From contig CBFHZL010000035.1 in the NCBI GenBank assembly GCA_965660325.1, positions 1 through 21,743 of the forward strand: a DNA stretch of 21,743 nucleotides, in the 5' to 3' direction. The DNA is from Acidiluteibacter sp965660325. GTDB lineage: Bacteria; Bacteroidota; Bacteroidia; Flavobacteriales_E; Vicingaceae. Shown here one piece after another: positions 1 through 7,061 of this stretch. The notes under the pieces were generated by a model, which searched no databases, was not told where the DNA came from, and saw only the letters and a list, made by a program, of their open reading frames with translations. How positions within the stretch are numbered: the stretch's first letter is position 1; each line of letters opens with the position of its first letter. A program made the translations under genes and the position numbers.

Positions 1-399
1 AAAAGCGGTGTCGTTGGGTTGGGTTACATAGTCGATAGTAAGGTTTTTGTGTGGTACTAAATCTTCTACTACTCCATAATACCGATCAGGATTAGTAGGG
101 TAGCTAAAATCTATTTGCAGCTCTCCAGGCTCGGCACGTTTAAATTCTTTGGGGTCTTGATATTCCATTTTATAATAGCCACTTTCGTCAGTTGTGGTAT
201 ACCCTACTACGTTTACTTCTGCACTAAAGGTATACAGCCTAATAATTCTAAACCGAAGATTAATATTCTCCCAAGGAGTATTACAATCTTGCAAATAGTG
301 CCCTTCTATCGTATATGTATTGGGTTCTCGTTCATTTTCATCCTTTTTACAACCAATGAGTAAAAATGATAGTCCAAGGAATAGAAATAGTGTTTTCAT
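1..399 (-). CDS. Lipoprotein, probably surface-exposed, truncated at 3' end by window edge
   Basis: Minus-strand reading frame from ATG at 399-397, open to base 1 (133 codons; the C-terminus lies outside the window). It begins with a short Lys plus hydrophobic signal peptide and a lipobox L14-I15-G16-C17, so the protein should be lipidated. The residues after the cysteine are KKDENERE, a Lys/Asp/Glu-rich patch resembling the lipoprotein export signal described in Capnocytophaga-type Bacteroidota, which suggests transport to the cell surface (inference). The remainder is beta-strand rich; the stretch VGYTTTDESGYYKMEY resembles carboxypeptidase-regulatory-like or CNA-B type beta-sandwich repeats. 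No enzyme motif is visible. It lies three bases beyond the stop codon of the T9SS sorting-domain remnant on the same strand. The reading frame and lipobox are clear; the function is unknown. Confidence 0.75.
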   Translation of the reverse strand, partial: MKTLFLFLGLSFLLIGCKKDENEREPNTYTIEGHYLQDCNTPWENINLRFRIIRLYTFSAEVNVVGYTTTDESGYYKMEYQDPKEFKRAEPGELQIDFSYPTNPDRYYGVVEDLVPHKNLTIDYVTQPNDTAF

Positions 400-401
400 G
401 G

Positions 402-530
402 TTAATCAATTATAAGTTTAGATTCTATAGTATGAGAGGCCTGGGTACATCGTATGATATAAATGCCTGATGGTAAGTTACTATTCAAATTTAAAGGTAA
501 GGTAATATTTTTAGATATCGGGAAGCAAGT
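402..530 (-). pseudogene. Remnant of a T9SS type A C-terminal sorting domain
   Basis: A 42-codon minus-strand frame without a usable start codon ends at TAA (404-402) and is closed upstream by TGA at 533-531. Its translation carries the hallmarks of the Bacteroidota type A sorting domain: alternating hydrophobic strands, the turn LPSGIYIIR, and a terminal SKLIID with Lys before the final strand. Such a domain sits at the extreme C-terminus of large secreted proteins, yet no coding frame continues upstream, so this is most likely the tail of a deleted or decayed secreted protein. The assignment rests on motif recognition only. Confidence 0.6.
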
Positions 531-533
531 TCA

Positions 534-706
534 ACTCAAGCTTTTTACATTTCATAGCTATAAGATTAAGTGTGCCGCTAAAGTTAAATCCAGATTTCAT
601 AAAAACTTGGACAATTAACCCCAAATTAGACAAATGAAAACTGTTAAAATTTTAGTAAAAAATACAATTAAAATTTACAACTAACTTATTTCAAGTTAGA
701 TAAACC
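534..706. other. AT-rich spacer without a supported gene
   Basis: With the sorting-domain remnant this makes up the gap between the partial lipoprotein and the DUF2911 gene. I see no credible gene. A 7-bp hairpin (681-687 with 693-699, CTAACTT/AAGTTAG) lies just beyond the DUF2911 terminator, and a 29-codon minus-strand frame (600-511) is unsupported. The sequence is probably deletion scar or spacer. Confidence 0.5.
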
Positions 707-741
707 AAAAAAAAGCCCTCATTCACAGAAAATGAGGGCTT
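707..741 (-). terminator. Rho-independent terminator of the DUF4442-DUF2911 operon
   Basis: A perfect 10-bp inverted repeat (713-722 with 732-741, AAGCCCTCAT/ATGAGGGCTT) has a 9-base loop. On the minus strand the stem is followed by a run of Ts (complement of the A run at 707-714). It lies 22 bases beyond the DUF2911 stop codon. Confidence 0.9.
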
Positions 742-762
742 CAGTTTTCATCGAATTTTCGA

Positions 763-1335
763 TTACTTCATCTTTAAATCAAACCGTAGTTTCTCCCAAG
801 CAAACACTAACCTATTTTCGTCATTAAACGAAAAGTTCATTTGCTCCATCGGTTGTTCAACCATTCTTGGCGTTACTGTCACACTTAACACGTCTTTTTT
901 AGCATCATAATCATATGCTCCCCACTGTTTAGCATCTGAATTTAAAATCACTTTCCACGTTTTCTCACCAGGTATGGTAAATAGCGCATAGGTCCCCGCT
1001 GCTACCTCTTTACCTTCTACCATGGTTGCCGCAGAAAATGTAATGGTGGTTGCATTATTTGCACCTGTTCGCCATACTTCGTTGTAAGGCACAAGGTTTC
1101 CCCATACTTCTCGTTCTCTCACCGATGGAGCAGAATATTTAATGGTAACTGCGTTCCCGTTAATAGTTGTGGAAGCCTCTTTTGCCGGACTTTTCTTTTG
1201 AGGGGTAGCAACTTCAGCAACTGTATAATTAGCGGCTACTTCTGTTGCGGCCATTGTATTCTTTTTTTGACCAAATGCGGTCATTACTCCCATTGTTAGC
1301 GATAAAAACGCTATTGATTTCATTGAATTTTTCAT
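763..1335 (-). CDS. DUF2911 family secreted protein
   Basis: 190 aa with an N-terminal signal peptide (Met-Lys, hydrophobic core, then AFGQ around residue 22), so probably periplasmic. The mature part matches DUF2911 as I remember it: the block EVWRTGANNATTITF, then GKEVAAGTYALFTIPG, then WKVILN. DUF2911 is common in Bacteroidota; its biochemical function is not known to me. The signal peptide is followed by a low-complexity Ala/Thr/Lys linker to about residue 60. The ATG lies two bases after the stop of the upstream DUF4442 gene on the same strand, so the two are probably co-transcribed, and a strong terminator follows. A second Met at residue 5 could also serve as start. Confidence 0.85.
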   Translation of the reverse strand: MKNSMKSIAFLSLTMGVMTAFGQKKNTMAATEVAANYTVAEVATPQKKSPAKEASTTINGNAVTIKYSAPSVREREVWGNLVPYNEVWRTGANNATTITFSAATMVEGKEVAAGTYALFTIPGEKTWKVILNSDAKQWGAYDYDAKKDVLSVTVTPRMVEQPMEQMNFSFNDENRLVFAWEKLRFDLKMK

Positions 1336-1337
1336 TA

Positions 1338-1847
1338 TTACGTTGTTTTGGTTTTTACTTTATTCCATGGCTTTAATTGCCAATTGGTGGTGGCTATGCA
1401 TAATTCATTCCCTTTTTCATCTTTCACCGAAATTTCTGCTTTGTAATAAAGCACTTCTCCATTTTTTAGCGGGCCTTTAATCTCTTTTTCAAGTGATTCC
1501 TCCGAAAGTTCAAAAACGGCATTGGCTGCAATTTTACCTTGATATAAATACTTCAGCTCCATGCTTTCCATAATAATTCGGTAATCTTTGAATCCCAACC
1601 GAGAAAGCAGTAGTAAACCAGAAGCATACTCAGCCGCTGTAGCTTGCACACAGGCATGGAGCCCTTTAATGTGGTTTAGGTTTGACTTTTTATATGGGAT
1701 ATGAACCACCACTTTGTTGGGTGTAATGGTGGTCACTTTTAAACCATGCGGCTTATTAAAAGGAATCATTCGGTGCAATAGAAAATTAAATTTCCAAAGC
1801 CCGAATGCTGAAGATTGCGCATCTTCGAGTATACTATTAAAGTTCAT
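1338..1847 (-). CDS. DUF4442 family hotdog-fold thioesterase-like protein
   Basis: 169 aa, soluble, no signal peptide. The block NHIKGLHACVQATAAEYASG, with a His-Gly-Leu-His region preceding a helix of small and acidic residues, resembles the DUF4442/PaaI-like hotdog fold, whose characterised relatives hydrolyse acyl-CoA thioesters. A substrate cannot be assigned. It is the first gene of a two-gene minus-strand operon; its stop is two bases before the DUF2911 start. It is transcribed divergently from the FKBP gene, with 116 bases between the two starts. No convincing -7 element was found on its own strand. Confidence 0.75.
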   Translation of the reverse strand: MNFNSILEDAQSSAFGLWKFNFLLHRMIPFNKPHGLKVTTITPNKVVVHIPYKKSNLNHIKGLHACVQATAAEYASGLLLLSRLGFKDYRIIMESMELKYLYQGKIAANAVFELSEESLEKEIKGPLKNGEVLYYKAEISVKDEKGNELCIATTNWQLKPWNKVKTKTT

Positions 1848-1897
1848 GAATGCTTAATTGGATTTTATACTAATTTAAGAAAGTTACCCCTATATAA

Positions 1898-1929
1898 TTA
1901 GGTAGAGCATATTATTACTGTTAAATTTG
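1898..1929 (+). promoter_or_regulatory. Predicted Bacteroidota sigma-A promoter of the FKBP gene
   Basis: TAAATTTG at 1922-1929 matches the Bacteroidota -7 consensus TAnnTTTG exactly. The -33 box is weak: TTAG at 1898-1901 in place of TTTG, with a 20-base spacer. Transcription should start near 1936, giving a leader of roughly 28 bases. Confidence 0.5.
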
Positions 1930-1963
1930 CGTAAAATCAAGCATTACGCGTAAAAAAAAGTAT

Positions 1964-2392
1964 ATGTCAGAAGTAAAAAACGGTGATACTATTAAAGTAC
2001 ACTACACAGGAAAATTAACAGACGAAACCATTTTTGATAGCTCTAGAGAACGTGAGCCATTAGAATTTACTGTAGGTTCAGGCCAATTAATTCAAGGTTT
2101 TGATAAGGCAGTGATTGGTATGAAAGCTGGAGAAGCTACAGTAGCCAACATTCCATGTGCAGAGGCTTATGGTGAGCCAAGAGAAGATATGGTGATGTCT
2201 GTACCAAAAGATCAGCTTCCAGCTGAGATTAAGCCAGAGATTGGAATGACGTTGTCAGCAGGTCAGCCTGATGGCACTCAAATGCCAGTAACGGTTATCG
2301 AAGTAGCAGATGATCATATCAAATTGGATGCAAATCACCCATTAGCAGGTAAAGATTTAGTATTTGATATCGAAGTAGTTTCTGTTGGATAA
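1964..2392 (+). CDS. FKBP-type peptidyl-prolyl cis-trans isomerase, SlyD-like
   Basis: 142 aa, cytoplasmic (no signal peptide). It catalyses cis-trans isomerisation of peptidyl-prolyl bonds and probably acts as a folding chaperone. The FKBP core is seen in VKVHYTG-type strand residues (IKVHYTGKL), then IFDSS and PLEFTVGSGQLIQGFDKAVIGM. The middle part, about residues 70-125, has the insert-in-flap arrangement of SlyD (AYGEPREDMVMSVP, then ANHPLAGKDLVFDIEV). ANHPLAGK is a SlyD/FKBP hallmark. Unlike E. coli SlyD there is no His/Cys-rich metal-binding tail, so a metallochaperone role is unlikely. It is monocistronic: own -7 element upstream and a strong terminator downstream. Confidence 0.92.
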   Translation: MSEVKNGDTIKVHYTGKLTDETIFDSSREREPLEFTVGSGQLIQGFDKAVIGMKAGEATVANIPCAEAYGEPREDMVMSVPKDQLPAEIKPEIGMTLSAGQPDGTQMPVTVIEVADDHIKLDANHPLAGKDLVFDIEVVSVG

Positions 2393-2415
2393 TCCAATAG
2401 CATAAATAGTTAGAC

Positions 2416-2450
2416 AAGCCGCCTCATTTTTTAATGAGGCGGCTTTTTTT
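2416..2450 (+). terminator. Rho-independent terminator of the FKBP gene
   Basis: A perfect 13-bp stem (2416-2428 with 2433-2445) encloses a TTTT loop and ends in a T run to 2450. The core GCCGCCTC/GAGGCGGC is very GC-rich against the local background. Confidence 0.95.
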
Positions 2451-2519
2451 GTGCAATAAATGAAAGCAATCCATTCTTTTCTTACTTTGGTCGTTTATAA
2501 CAAATCTTAACATTTAAAA

Positions 2520-3029
2520 ATGAAACGCAACCTTGTAATCGGATTAATCCTTTCAACTGTTTTACTTATTAACTTTAGCTGTGCAAGTATCGTAAGCAAA
2601 AGCTACTATCCACTCTCCATCAACAGCACACCTTCGGAGGCTAATTTTACCGTTTTAAACAACAAAGGCCAAGTATTCTTTACAGGAAAGACACCTCAAG
2701 TTCTTGAATTAAAAGCATCATCAGGCTACTTTAAAAAAGCCACTTATATGGTTCGTTTTGAACTTGATGGTTATGATAGTAAAATCATCCCAGTTACATC
2801 TACGTTGGATGGTTGGTATTTTGGAAACATCCTATTCGGTGGTTTTATTGGTTTACTGATTGTTGATCCTGCAACAGGGGCAATGTTTAAACTCAACCAA
2901 CTGATGATTAATCCATTATTAACAAAAACAGTAGCGGATTTAGGTAGTGATAAAAATCAACTGCAAATTTATTCCATTGATGATATTCCAGAATCGCTAA
3001 AAGGAGCACTAGTAAAAATTGAGGAGTAA
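2520..3029 (+). CDS. Lipoprotein with PEGA-like region and glycine-rich membrane-proximal segment
   Basis: 169 aa. The N-terminal signal peptide ends in a loose lipobox with Cys21 (N-F-S-C, Ile at -4), so lipidation is likely but not certain. Residues about 33-90 form a beta-rich PEGA-like stretch (STPSEANFTV, then FTGKTPQVLEL). A hydrophobic Gly-rich segment follows (FGNILFGGFIGLLIVDP then ATGAMFKL); I recognise this as a recurrent motif of small envelope lipoproteins, possibly a glycine-zipper membrane contact. No acidic export patch follows the cysteine, so it may face the periplasm. It is 13 bases upstream of the serine hydrolase and probably shares its operon. Function unknown. Confidence 0.75.
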   Translation: MKRNLVIGLILSTVLLINFSCASIVSKSYYPLSINSTPSEANFTVLNNKGQVFFTGKTPQVLELKASSGYFKKATYMVRFELDGYDSKIIPVTSTLDGWYFGNILFGGFIGLLIVDPATGAMFKLNQLMINPLLTKTVADLGSDKNQLQIYSIDDIPESLKGALVKIEE

Positions 3030-3042
3030 GAAATAATCAATT

Positions 3043-4146
3043 ATGCGCAACAGTCTTTTTTTTCTTTTAATCACAATGTTGATGCTGAGTTTTACCTCAT
3101 GCAAGGTTGGTCGGTTTTTTATATTCAATTTTGCCGATATAAAAGATCATAAGAAATTTCCCAATAGAGAATTAATAGCTTCAGAAGCCACATTTAACTT
3201 TTTACAACCAGCGATTCCTAAAGTACCAAAGGGATTAACTGTAAATGGTAAAGCATATGCTTTCGATGAGTTTCTAAAAGAATACCACACTGTCGCTTTT
3301 ATGATCATTCAAAATGATTCCATTCATTATGAAGCTTATTTTGATGGGTATGAAGAATCTTCGATTGTCCCTTCTTTTTCAATGGCGAAATCAATCACCT
3401 CTTTGCTGATAGGCATAGCAATTGAAGATGGTTTAATTCAATCTGTTAATGAACCAGTCACCAACTATATCCCTGAATTAACAAATGAGGGATTTGATGC
3501 AGTCACCATTGAGCATTTATTACAGATGACTTCAGGTCTCGACTACAATGAAGGCTATTATAATCCATTTGGTGACGTGGCCACCTTCTACTATGGCAGA
3601 AATCTGCGGAAGGCAATTACTAAAATGAAATTAAATACTACGCCCGGGAATTCCTTTGACTATGTAAGCGGAAGCACACAACTCTTGGGCCTCATTTTAG
3701 AACGAGCAATAAAAGACAAAACCATCACTGCCTATTTACAAGAAAAGCTGTGGACTCCACTAGAAATGGAATACGATGCCAGCTGGAGCATTGATAAAAA
3801 GAAAGACGGTTTGGAGAAAACCTTCTGCTGTCTAAATGCTCGAGCAGTGGATTATGCTAAAATTGGCCGATTAATGCTCAATAAAGGAAATTATAAAGAT
3901 CAGCAGTTGGTTCCTGAAGAGTGGATTGCACAATCGACTAAAGTAGACACCACTAATGGCAGTGCAAGCTATTATCAATATCAGTGGTGGCTGCCATCCA
4001 AAGAAGGAGATTTTATGGCTCAAGGAATTTTAGGGCAGTATATTTATGTCAATCCAGAGAAAAATATTATTATGATTCGATTGGGTAAAAAGACAGGAAA
4101 TATAGGATGGGGAAAAATCTTCAATAGTTTATCAAAAGCCTACTAA
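3043..4146 (+). CDS. Serine hydrolase, beta-lactamase/class C family, lipoprotein
   Basis: 367 aa. A hydrophobic signal peptide with lipobox-like F-T-S-C (Cys20) points to envelope anchoring. The active-site set of the class C beta-lactamase/esterase fold is present: S113-x-x-K116 in SFSMAKS, Y207-x-S209 in FDYVSGS, and a late K350-T351-G352. These families include esterases, D-aminopeptidases, amide hydrolases such as nylon-oligomer hydrolase, and beta-lactamases; sequence alone does not give the substrate. The MTSGLDYNE motif after the first catalytic block is typical of the Beta-lactamase Pfam family (PF00144). It follows the PEGA-like lipoprotein after 13 bases, so both may work in the same envelope process. 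All catalytic residues look intact. No terminator is visible after the stop. Confidence 0.88.
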   Translation: MRNSLFFLLITMLMLSFTSCKVGRFFIFNFADIKDHKKFPNRELIASEATFNFLQPAIPKVPKGLTVNGKAYAFDEFLKEYHTVAFMIIQNDSIHYEAYFDGYEESSIVPSFSMAKSITSLLIGIAIEDGLIQSVNEPVTNYIPELTNEGFDAVTIEHLLQMTSGLDYNEGYYNPFGDVATFYYGRNLRKAITKMKLNTTPGNSFDYVSGSTQLLGLILERAIKDKTITAYLQEKLWTPLEMEYDASWSIDKKKDGLEKTFCCLNARAVDYAKIGRLMLNKGNYKDQQLVPEEWIAQSTKVDTTNGSASYYQYQWWLPSKEGDFMAQGILGQYIYVNPEKNIIMIRLGKKTGNIGWGKIFNSLSKAY

Positions 4147-4263
4147 GCCTTCAAATTGAAATATAGGTTGATATCTTAGCGTAAACAATTGGTGTAATAA
4201 AATAACCAAGAAATACAGTTGAAGAATCATCAAAATACTCATTTTTAAAATTCTTAAACACAA

Positions 4264-4854
4264 TTGAATTTAAGTAAGCAACAACTTCAATTATTAAATA
4301 GCACCTCATTCTTTGAAGAGAAAAGAGCGGTACTAAAAGCAGTAGAAATAAACCTATCAATCATTTGTGACAATTTAAAACAATCTTACTCGGAGGAAGC
4401 CAAAACAATTTCTTTTGCTCCTCAAAAAACAGCATCAAAAATCACAAGAGGTGAAAATTTAAAAGGTCTACCCTATTTACTATTAGATTTTCCACAACAG
4501 TTTTCCAAAACTGAAATCTTCTCCTTCCGCTTATTATTTTGGTGGGGAAAAGGGTTTACACTCTTCCTGCATTTAAAGAATAATCAGTTGTCAGCAATTC
4601 AGCAGCACCTCCATCAGAATCGAGCAGCACTAAGGGATGATAATTTTTACCTTTCAATAACAGGCGATGAATGGGAACATGACTACACTGCAAAGAATTA
4701 TGAAAAGTTAAGTGAATTTACCCCAAAAGAATCTATCAATTTTATCAAATTTGCCTACCCAATCAGTTTTGATCAATCAGCTGATTTGAAAACAATTGTA
4801 TTAAAAAAAGTCACCAACTTATTCGCTTTACTCGCAAAATATGAAACCATTTGA
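4264..4854 (+). CDS. Hypothetical protein, 196 aa, TTG start
   Basis: I do not recognise a named domain. The frame opens at TTG (4264), since an in-frame stop lies three codons upstream (TAA at 4255-4257) and the next in-frame Met is far inside. The protein is soluble, with a Lys/Gln/Leu-rich helical N-terminus (about 1-45), then a motif KGLPYLLLDFPQQFSK and RLLFWWGKGFTLFLHLK that looks conserved in character (aromatic and Gly-rich). No signal peptide or catalytic motif was seen. It overlaps the following thioesterase gene by 14 bases, which indicates translational coupling and perhaps a shared function in acyl metabolism (inference). Confidence 0.65.
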   Translation: MNLSKQQLQLLNSTSFFEEKRAVLKAVEINLSIICDNLKQSYSEEAKTISFAPQKTASKITRGENLKGLPYLLLDFPQQFSKTEIFSFRLLFWWGKGFTLFLHLKNNQLSAIQQHLHQNRAALRDDNFYLSITGDEWEHDYTAKNYEKLSEFTPKESINFIKFAYPISFDQSADLKTIVLKKVTNLFALLAKYETI

Positions 4855-5275
4855 CCCATCTTTATTTAAGCATTCCATTACACTTCCTGTCCGGTTTATG
4901 GACATCGATGCGCTAAACCATGTAAACAATGCACGCTACCTCAACTATTTAGAAGAAGCTCGAATTTGTTACTCTAGGGATGTGTTGGATACCTATCACC
5001 GCATTGAGGACTTAAAAGTATTGGTAGCTCGTGTTGAAATTGATTACCTCTACCCCATTACTTTTGGAAGCGATGTAAAAGTGTATACGCGTGTTTCCAA
5101 AATCGGAACGAAAAGCTTCAACTTCGAATGTGTGATTTGTGGTGTTACTAATGGAAAAGAAGTTCCTGCCGCTCATTCTTTCGTTACCTTGGTGAGTTTT
5201 GATCCGAGTACTGGTAAATCCGTAGAAATAGATTCTGCGCTTAAAGCCAAGATAATGGATTTTGAAAATCTGTAA
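4841..5275 (+). CDS. Acyl-CoA thioesterase, 4HBT hotdog family (YbgC/FadM-like)
   Basis: 144 aa, soluble. The signature RFMDIDALNHVNNARYLNYL (residues 18-37) is the 4HBT motif: the D21/D23 acidic pair, H27-V-N-N, then a long helix with YLEEAR. The family hydrolyses acyl-CoA thioesters, the acidic residue after Arg-x-x serving catalysis. Length is normal for a single-domain YbgC-like enzyme. Its start overlaps the upstream 196-aa hypothetical gene by 14 bases. The exact acyl chain length preference cannot be read from the sequence. Confidence 0.88.
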   Translation: MKPFDPSLFKHSITLPVRFMDIDALNHVNNARYLNYLEEARICYSRDVLDTYHRIEDLKVLVARVEIDYLYPITFGSDVKVYTRVSKIGTKSFNFECVICGVTNGKEVPAAHSFVTLVSFDPSTGKSVEIDSALKAKIMDFENL

Positions 5276-5334
5276 AGAAGTGTTTTAAAAATTGAATTTA
5301 ATTTTTACCTTGTAAAAGCAAAAAACTAGACCAA

Positions 5335-5817
5335 ATGAAATACAGATACTTATCAGACCAAGAATTGCAACTATTGGAAAAAGACTTTGTCCATTTTTTA
5401 GTGGCCAATGGCATCGACAATGACGAATGGGTGCGCGTAAATACTGAAAGTAAGGAAAAAGCACTCGAAATTGTCGGACTTTTTAGTGATGTGGTGATCG
5501 AGAAGGCCATCGAAAACGTTAATTACTTAGAATTTAGATCAGCAAAAAGCCTGAAGATTTTTCATTGTAAAGAAGATGAGATTATTTTAATTGGGTTGGA
5601 CATTGACGAGGAAAGTAGTTTAGACTTCACCGAAGCTAATAGCGCTGAAAAAGCTATTGAAGAAGGTACAGATGCCATTAAAACTTACAAAACGAAAAAA
5701 GCGTATCACCCCAATAGAGCTGAAGAAATATTCAAAATGATGGAAGCAGGTTGTTATATTGTTGATGGGAAGTTTTACAATACATTAAATCATTTGAGAA
5801 AGGCCTATCAAAATTGA
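5335..5817 (+). CDS. DUF6495-like protein, 160 aa
   Basis: An acidic soluble protein beginning MKYRYLSDQELQLLEKDF, followed by VHFLVANGID and ELVxLFSDVV-like residues (EIVGLFSDVVIEKAIENVNY). I associate this pattern with DUF6495, a Bacteroidota family of unknown function; that recall was not checked. A C-terminal NTLNHLRKAYQN helix ends the protein. There is no signal peptide or catalytic motif. It is 59 bases downstream of the thioesterase and converges with the glycosyltransferase gene, overlapping it by 10 bases (5808-5817). Confidence 0.72.
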   Translation: MKYRYLSDQELQLLEKDFVHFLVANGIDNDEWVRVNTESKEKALEIVGLFSDVVIEKAIENVNYLEFRSAKSLKIFHCKEDEIILIGLDIDEESSLDFTEANSAEKAIEEGTDAIKTYKTKKAYHPNRAEEIFKMMEAGCYIVDGKFYNTLNHLRKAYQN

Positions 5818-7061
5818 TATAAATCGATTTTCCGGTACACTTCCAATAGTTCTTTATTCGTCGACCACTTATTAGCAGCATATCCTTTTACTTGAAGAAG
5901 TTCTAAAGCAACTTCACCAACGGGTTGATCAGGGTAGTGATGATCCCTTAAGTAGTGAACGAATTTCAATACTTGGAAGGCATCGAAGAAACGATAAAAA
6001 CGTTTAACAAAATTGGTGTAATTCGTTGTTTCTTTTCGAGCTGATTGTACTATGCTTAACATTTTATCAGCGCCATAATACGCCAGAAACTCCTTTGGTA
6101 ACTGCAACACTTGCTGATCGTCTGAGTAGATATTGGGTAAGTGATCTACAACCTTTTTAATTAAGTAAAATGAATCCATTGAATAGCTGTCATAAGTTGC
6201 TAACTTAGATTCCATACGCTCACCAATGGCTCTTCCAGTTCCAAATGGCACCCGATCTGAAATTCGAGGAGAAGGGATAACCTTAGCAGTTGTAAGCTCC
6301 CCAACGCTACCCAACTGTATAAACTTTTGAAGGAAATAGAAATCCTCCCCGGCTTTTCGTTTATTCATTCCACCTTGCTTGCAATAATCGATGGCTTTTA
6401 CTGCCATAGAACTTCCTACAGTATGCAGGGCATAAGGCAAGCCTGCATATTTCATGGCATTTTTATATACCCTCAAATGCAATTCGTAATCAATGATGTA
6501 TTCATAAATGGTTGGAGAAAACTCCTCTCCGGCTAACGGGTGCTCGAAATGAATACTGCAGGCTACTTGTTTTGGATGTCGTTGAAAGTGGTTGAATACT
6601 TCTTGCAAATAATTGGCTGTACACGTCGCATCGGCATCAAAGCAGCAAATGACTCCTTCTTCATTTTCTGCTAAGACAAAACGATGGATTGCCTCATCCA
6701 TGCCAATTTTACGAGCTAAACCTACTCCTGCATGTTTGGGTGGTAAATCCTCATTGACAAGCGCATAAAACGTAAACGGGCCATTGTAAGTTGACTTAAA
6801 TTGCTCTAAAACTTCAACTCCTCTCCTATTTTGAGCTTTTATCCCTTCGTCAGCAGTAGCAGAAGCATTGAAAACGAGCAATACCTCAACGGAACATTCA
6901 GGTGGCGCACAAGATGCAATCGCTGTCAAAGTGGGCTCAATATTCGGCTCATTGTACACAGGAATTACAACCACTAAGCCCAAGTCGGGCTTGGGCTTAG
7001 TAGCTATTACAGGCAATTGAAATTGCTGTTTTTTTAAATACGCTGCTAAAATTTTAGACAT
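5808..7061 (-). CDS. Glycosyltransferase family 2 protein
   Basis: 417 aa when started at ATG 7061-7059 (MSKILAAYLKKQQ). A start 27 bases further upstream (7088) is possible, but the chosen one overlaps the pdxH stop as TAATG, a classic coupling arrangement. The GT-A fold is supported by the first strand VVVIPVYNEP (about residues 31-39), the D-x-D metal site D142-A-D144 in CCFDADATC, and an E-D pair at 239-240 in KRKAGEDFYF, the usual catalytic-base region. It should transfer a sugar from an NDP-sugar to an acceptor that cannot be predicted. No transmembrane segments are evident, so it is probably cytoplasmic or peripheral. Its 3' end overlaps the DUF6495-like gene by 10 bases. A perfect inverted repeat sits near its 5' end. 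Confidence 0.85.
   Translation of the reverse strand: MSKILAAYLKKQQFQLPVIATKPKPDLGLVVVIPVYNEPNIEPTLTAIASCAPPECSVEVLLVFNASATADEGIKAQNRRGVEVLEQFKSTYNGPFTFYALVNEDLPPKHAGVGLARKIGMDEAIHRFVLAENEEGVICCFDADATCTANYLQEVFNHFQRHPKQVACSIHFEHPLAGEEFSPTIYEYIIDYELHLRVYKNAMKYAGLPYALHTVGSSMAVKAIDYCKQGGMNKRKAGEDFYFLQKFIQLGSVGELTTAKVIPSPRISDRVPFGTGRAIGERMESKLATYDSYSMDSFYLIKKVVDHLPNIYSDDQQVLQLPKEFLAYYGADKMLSIVQSARKETTNYTNFVKRFYRFFDAFQVLKFVHYLRDHHYPDQPVGEVALELLQVKGYAANKWSTNKELLEVYRKIDLYQF
6974..7000 (-). repeat. Perfect 11-bp inverted repeat inside the glycosyltransferase gene
   Basis: CTAAGCCCAAG (6974-6984) and CTTGGGCTTAG (6990-7000) are exact reverse complements separated by 5 bases. In the minus-strand mRNA this is a strong hairpin about 60-87 bases inside the gene, spanning codons for TKPKPDLGL. 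There is no T tract after it, so it is not a canonical terminator. Confidence 0.85.

Noticed and set aside
115..363. 82-codon plus-strand frame
   Set aside because: Shadow of the minus-strand lipoprotein, which has a lipobox and a sensible start.
511..600. 29-codon minus-strand frame starting MKSGFNFSGT
   Set aside because: Overlaps the sorting-domain remnant in another frame, is very short, and has no promoter or coding support. It might be part of a repeated element, which would need a genome-wide search.
2483..2489. TACTTTG as promoter of the PEGA-like lipoprotein gene
   Set aside because: One base shorter than TAnnTTTG and no -33 box at a suitable distance; plausible but not supported enough to list.
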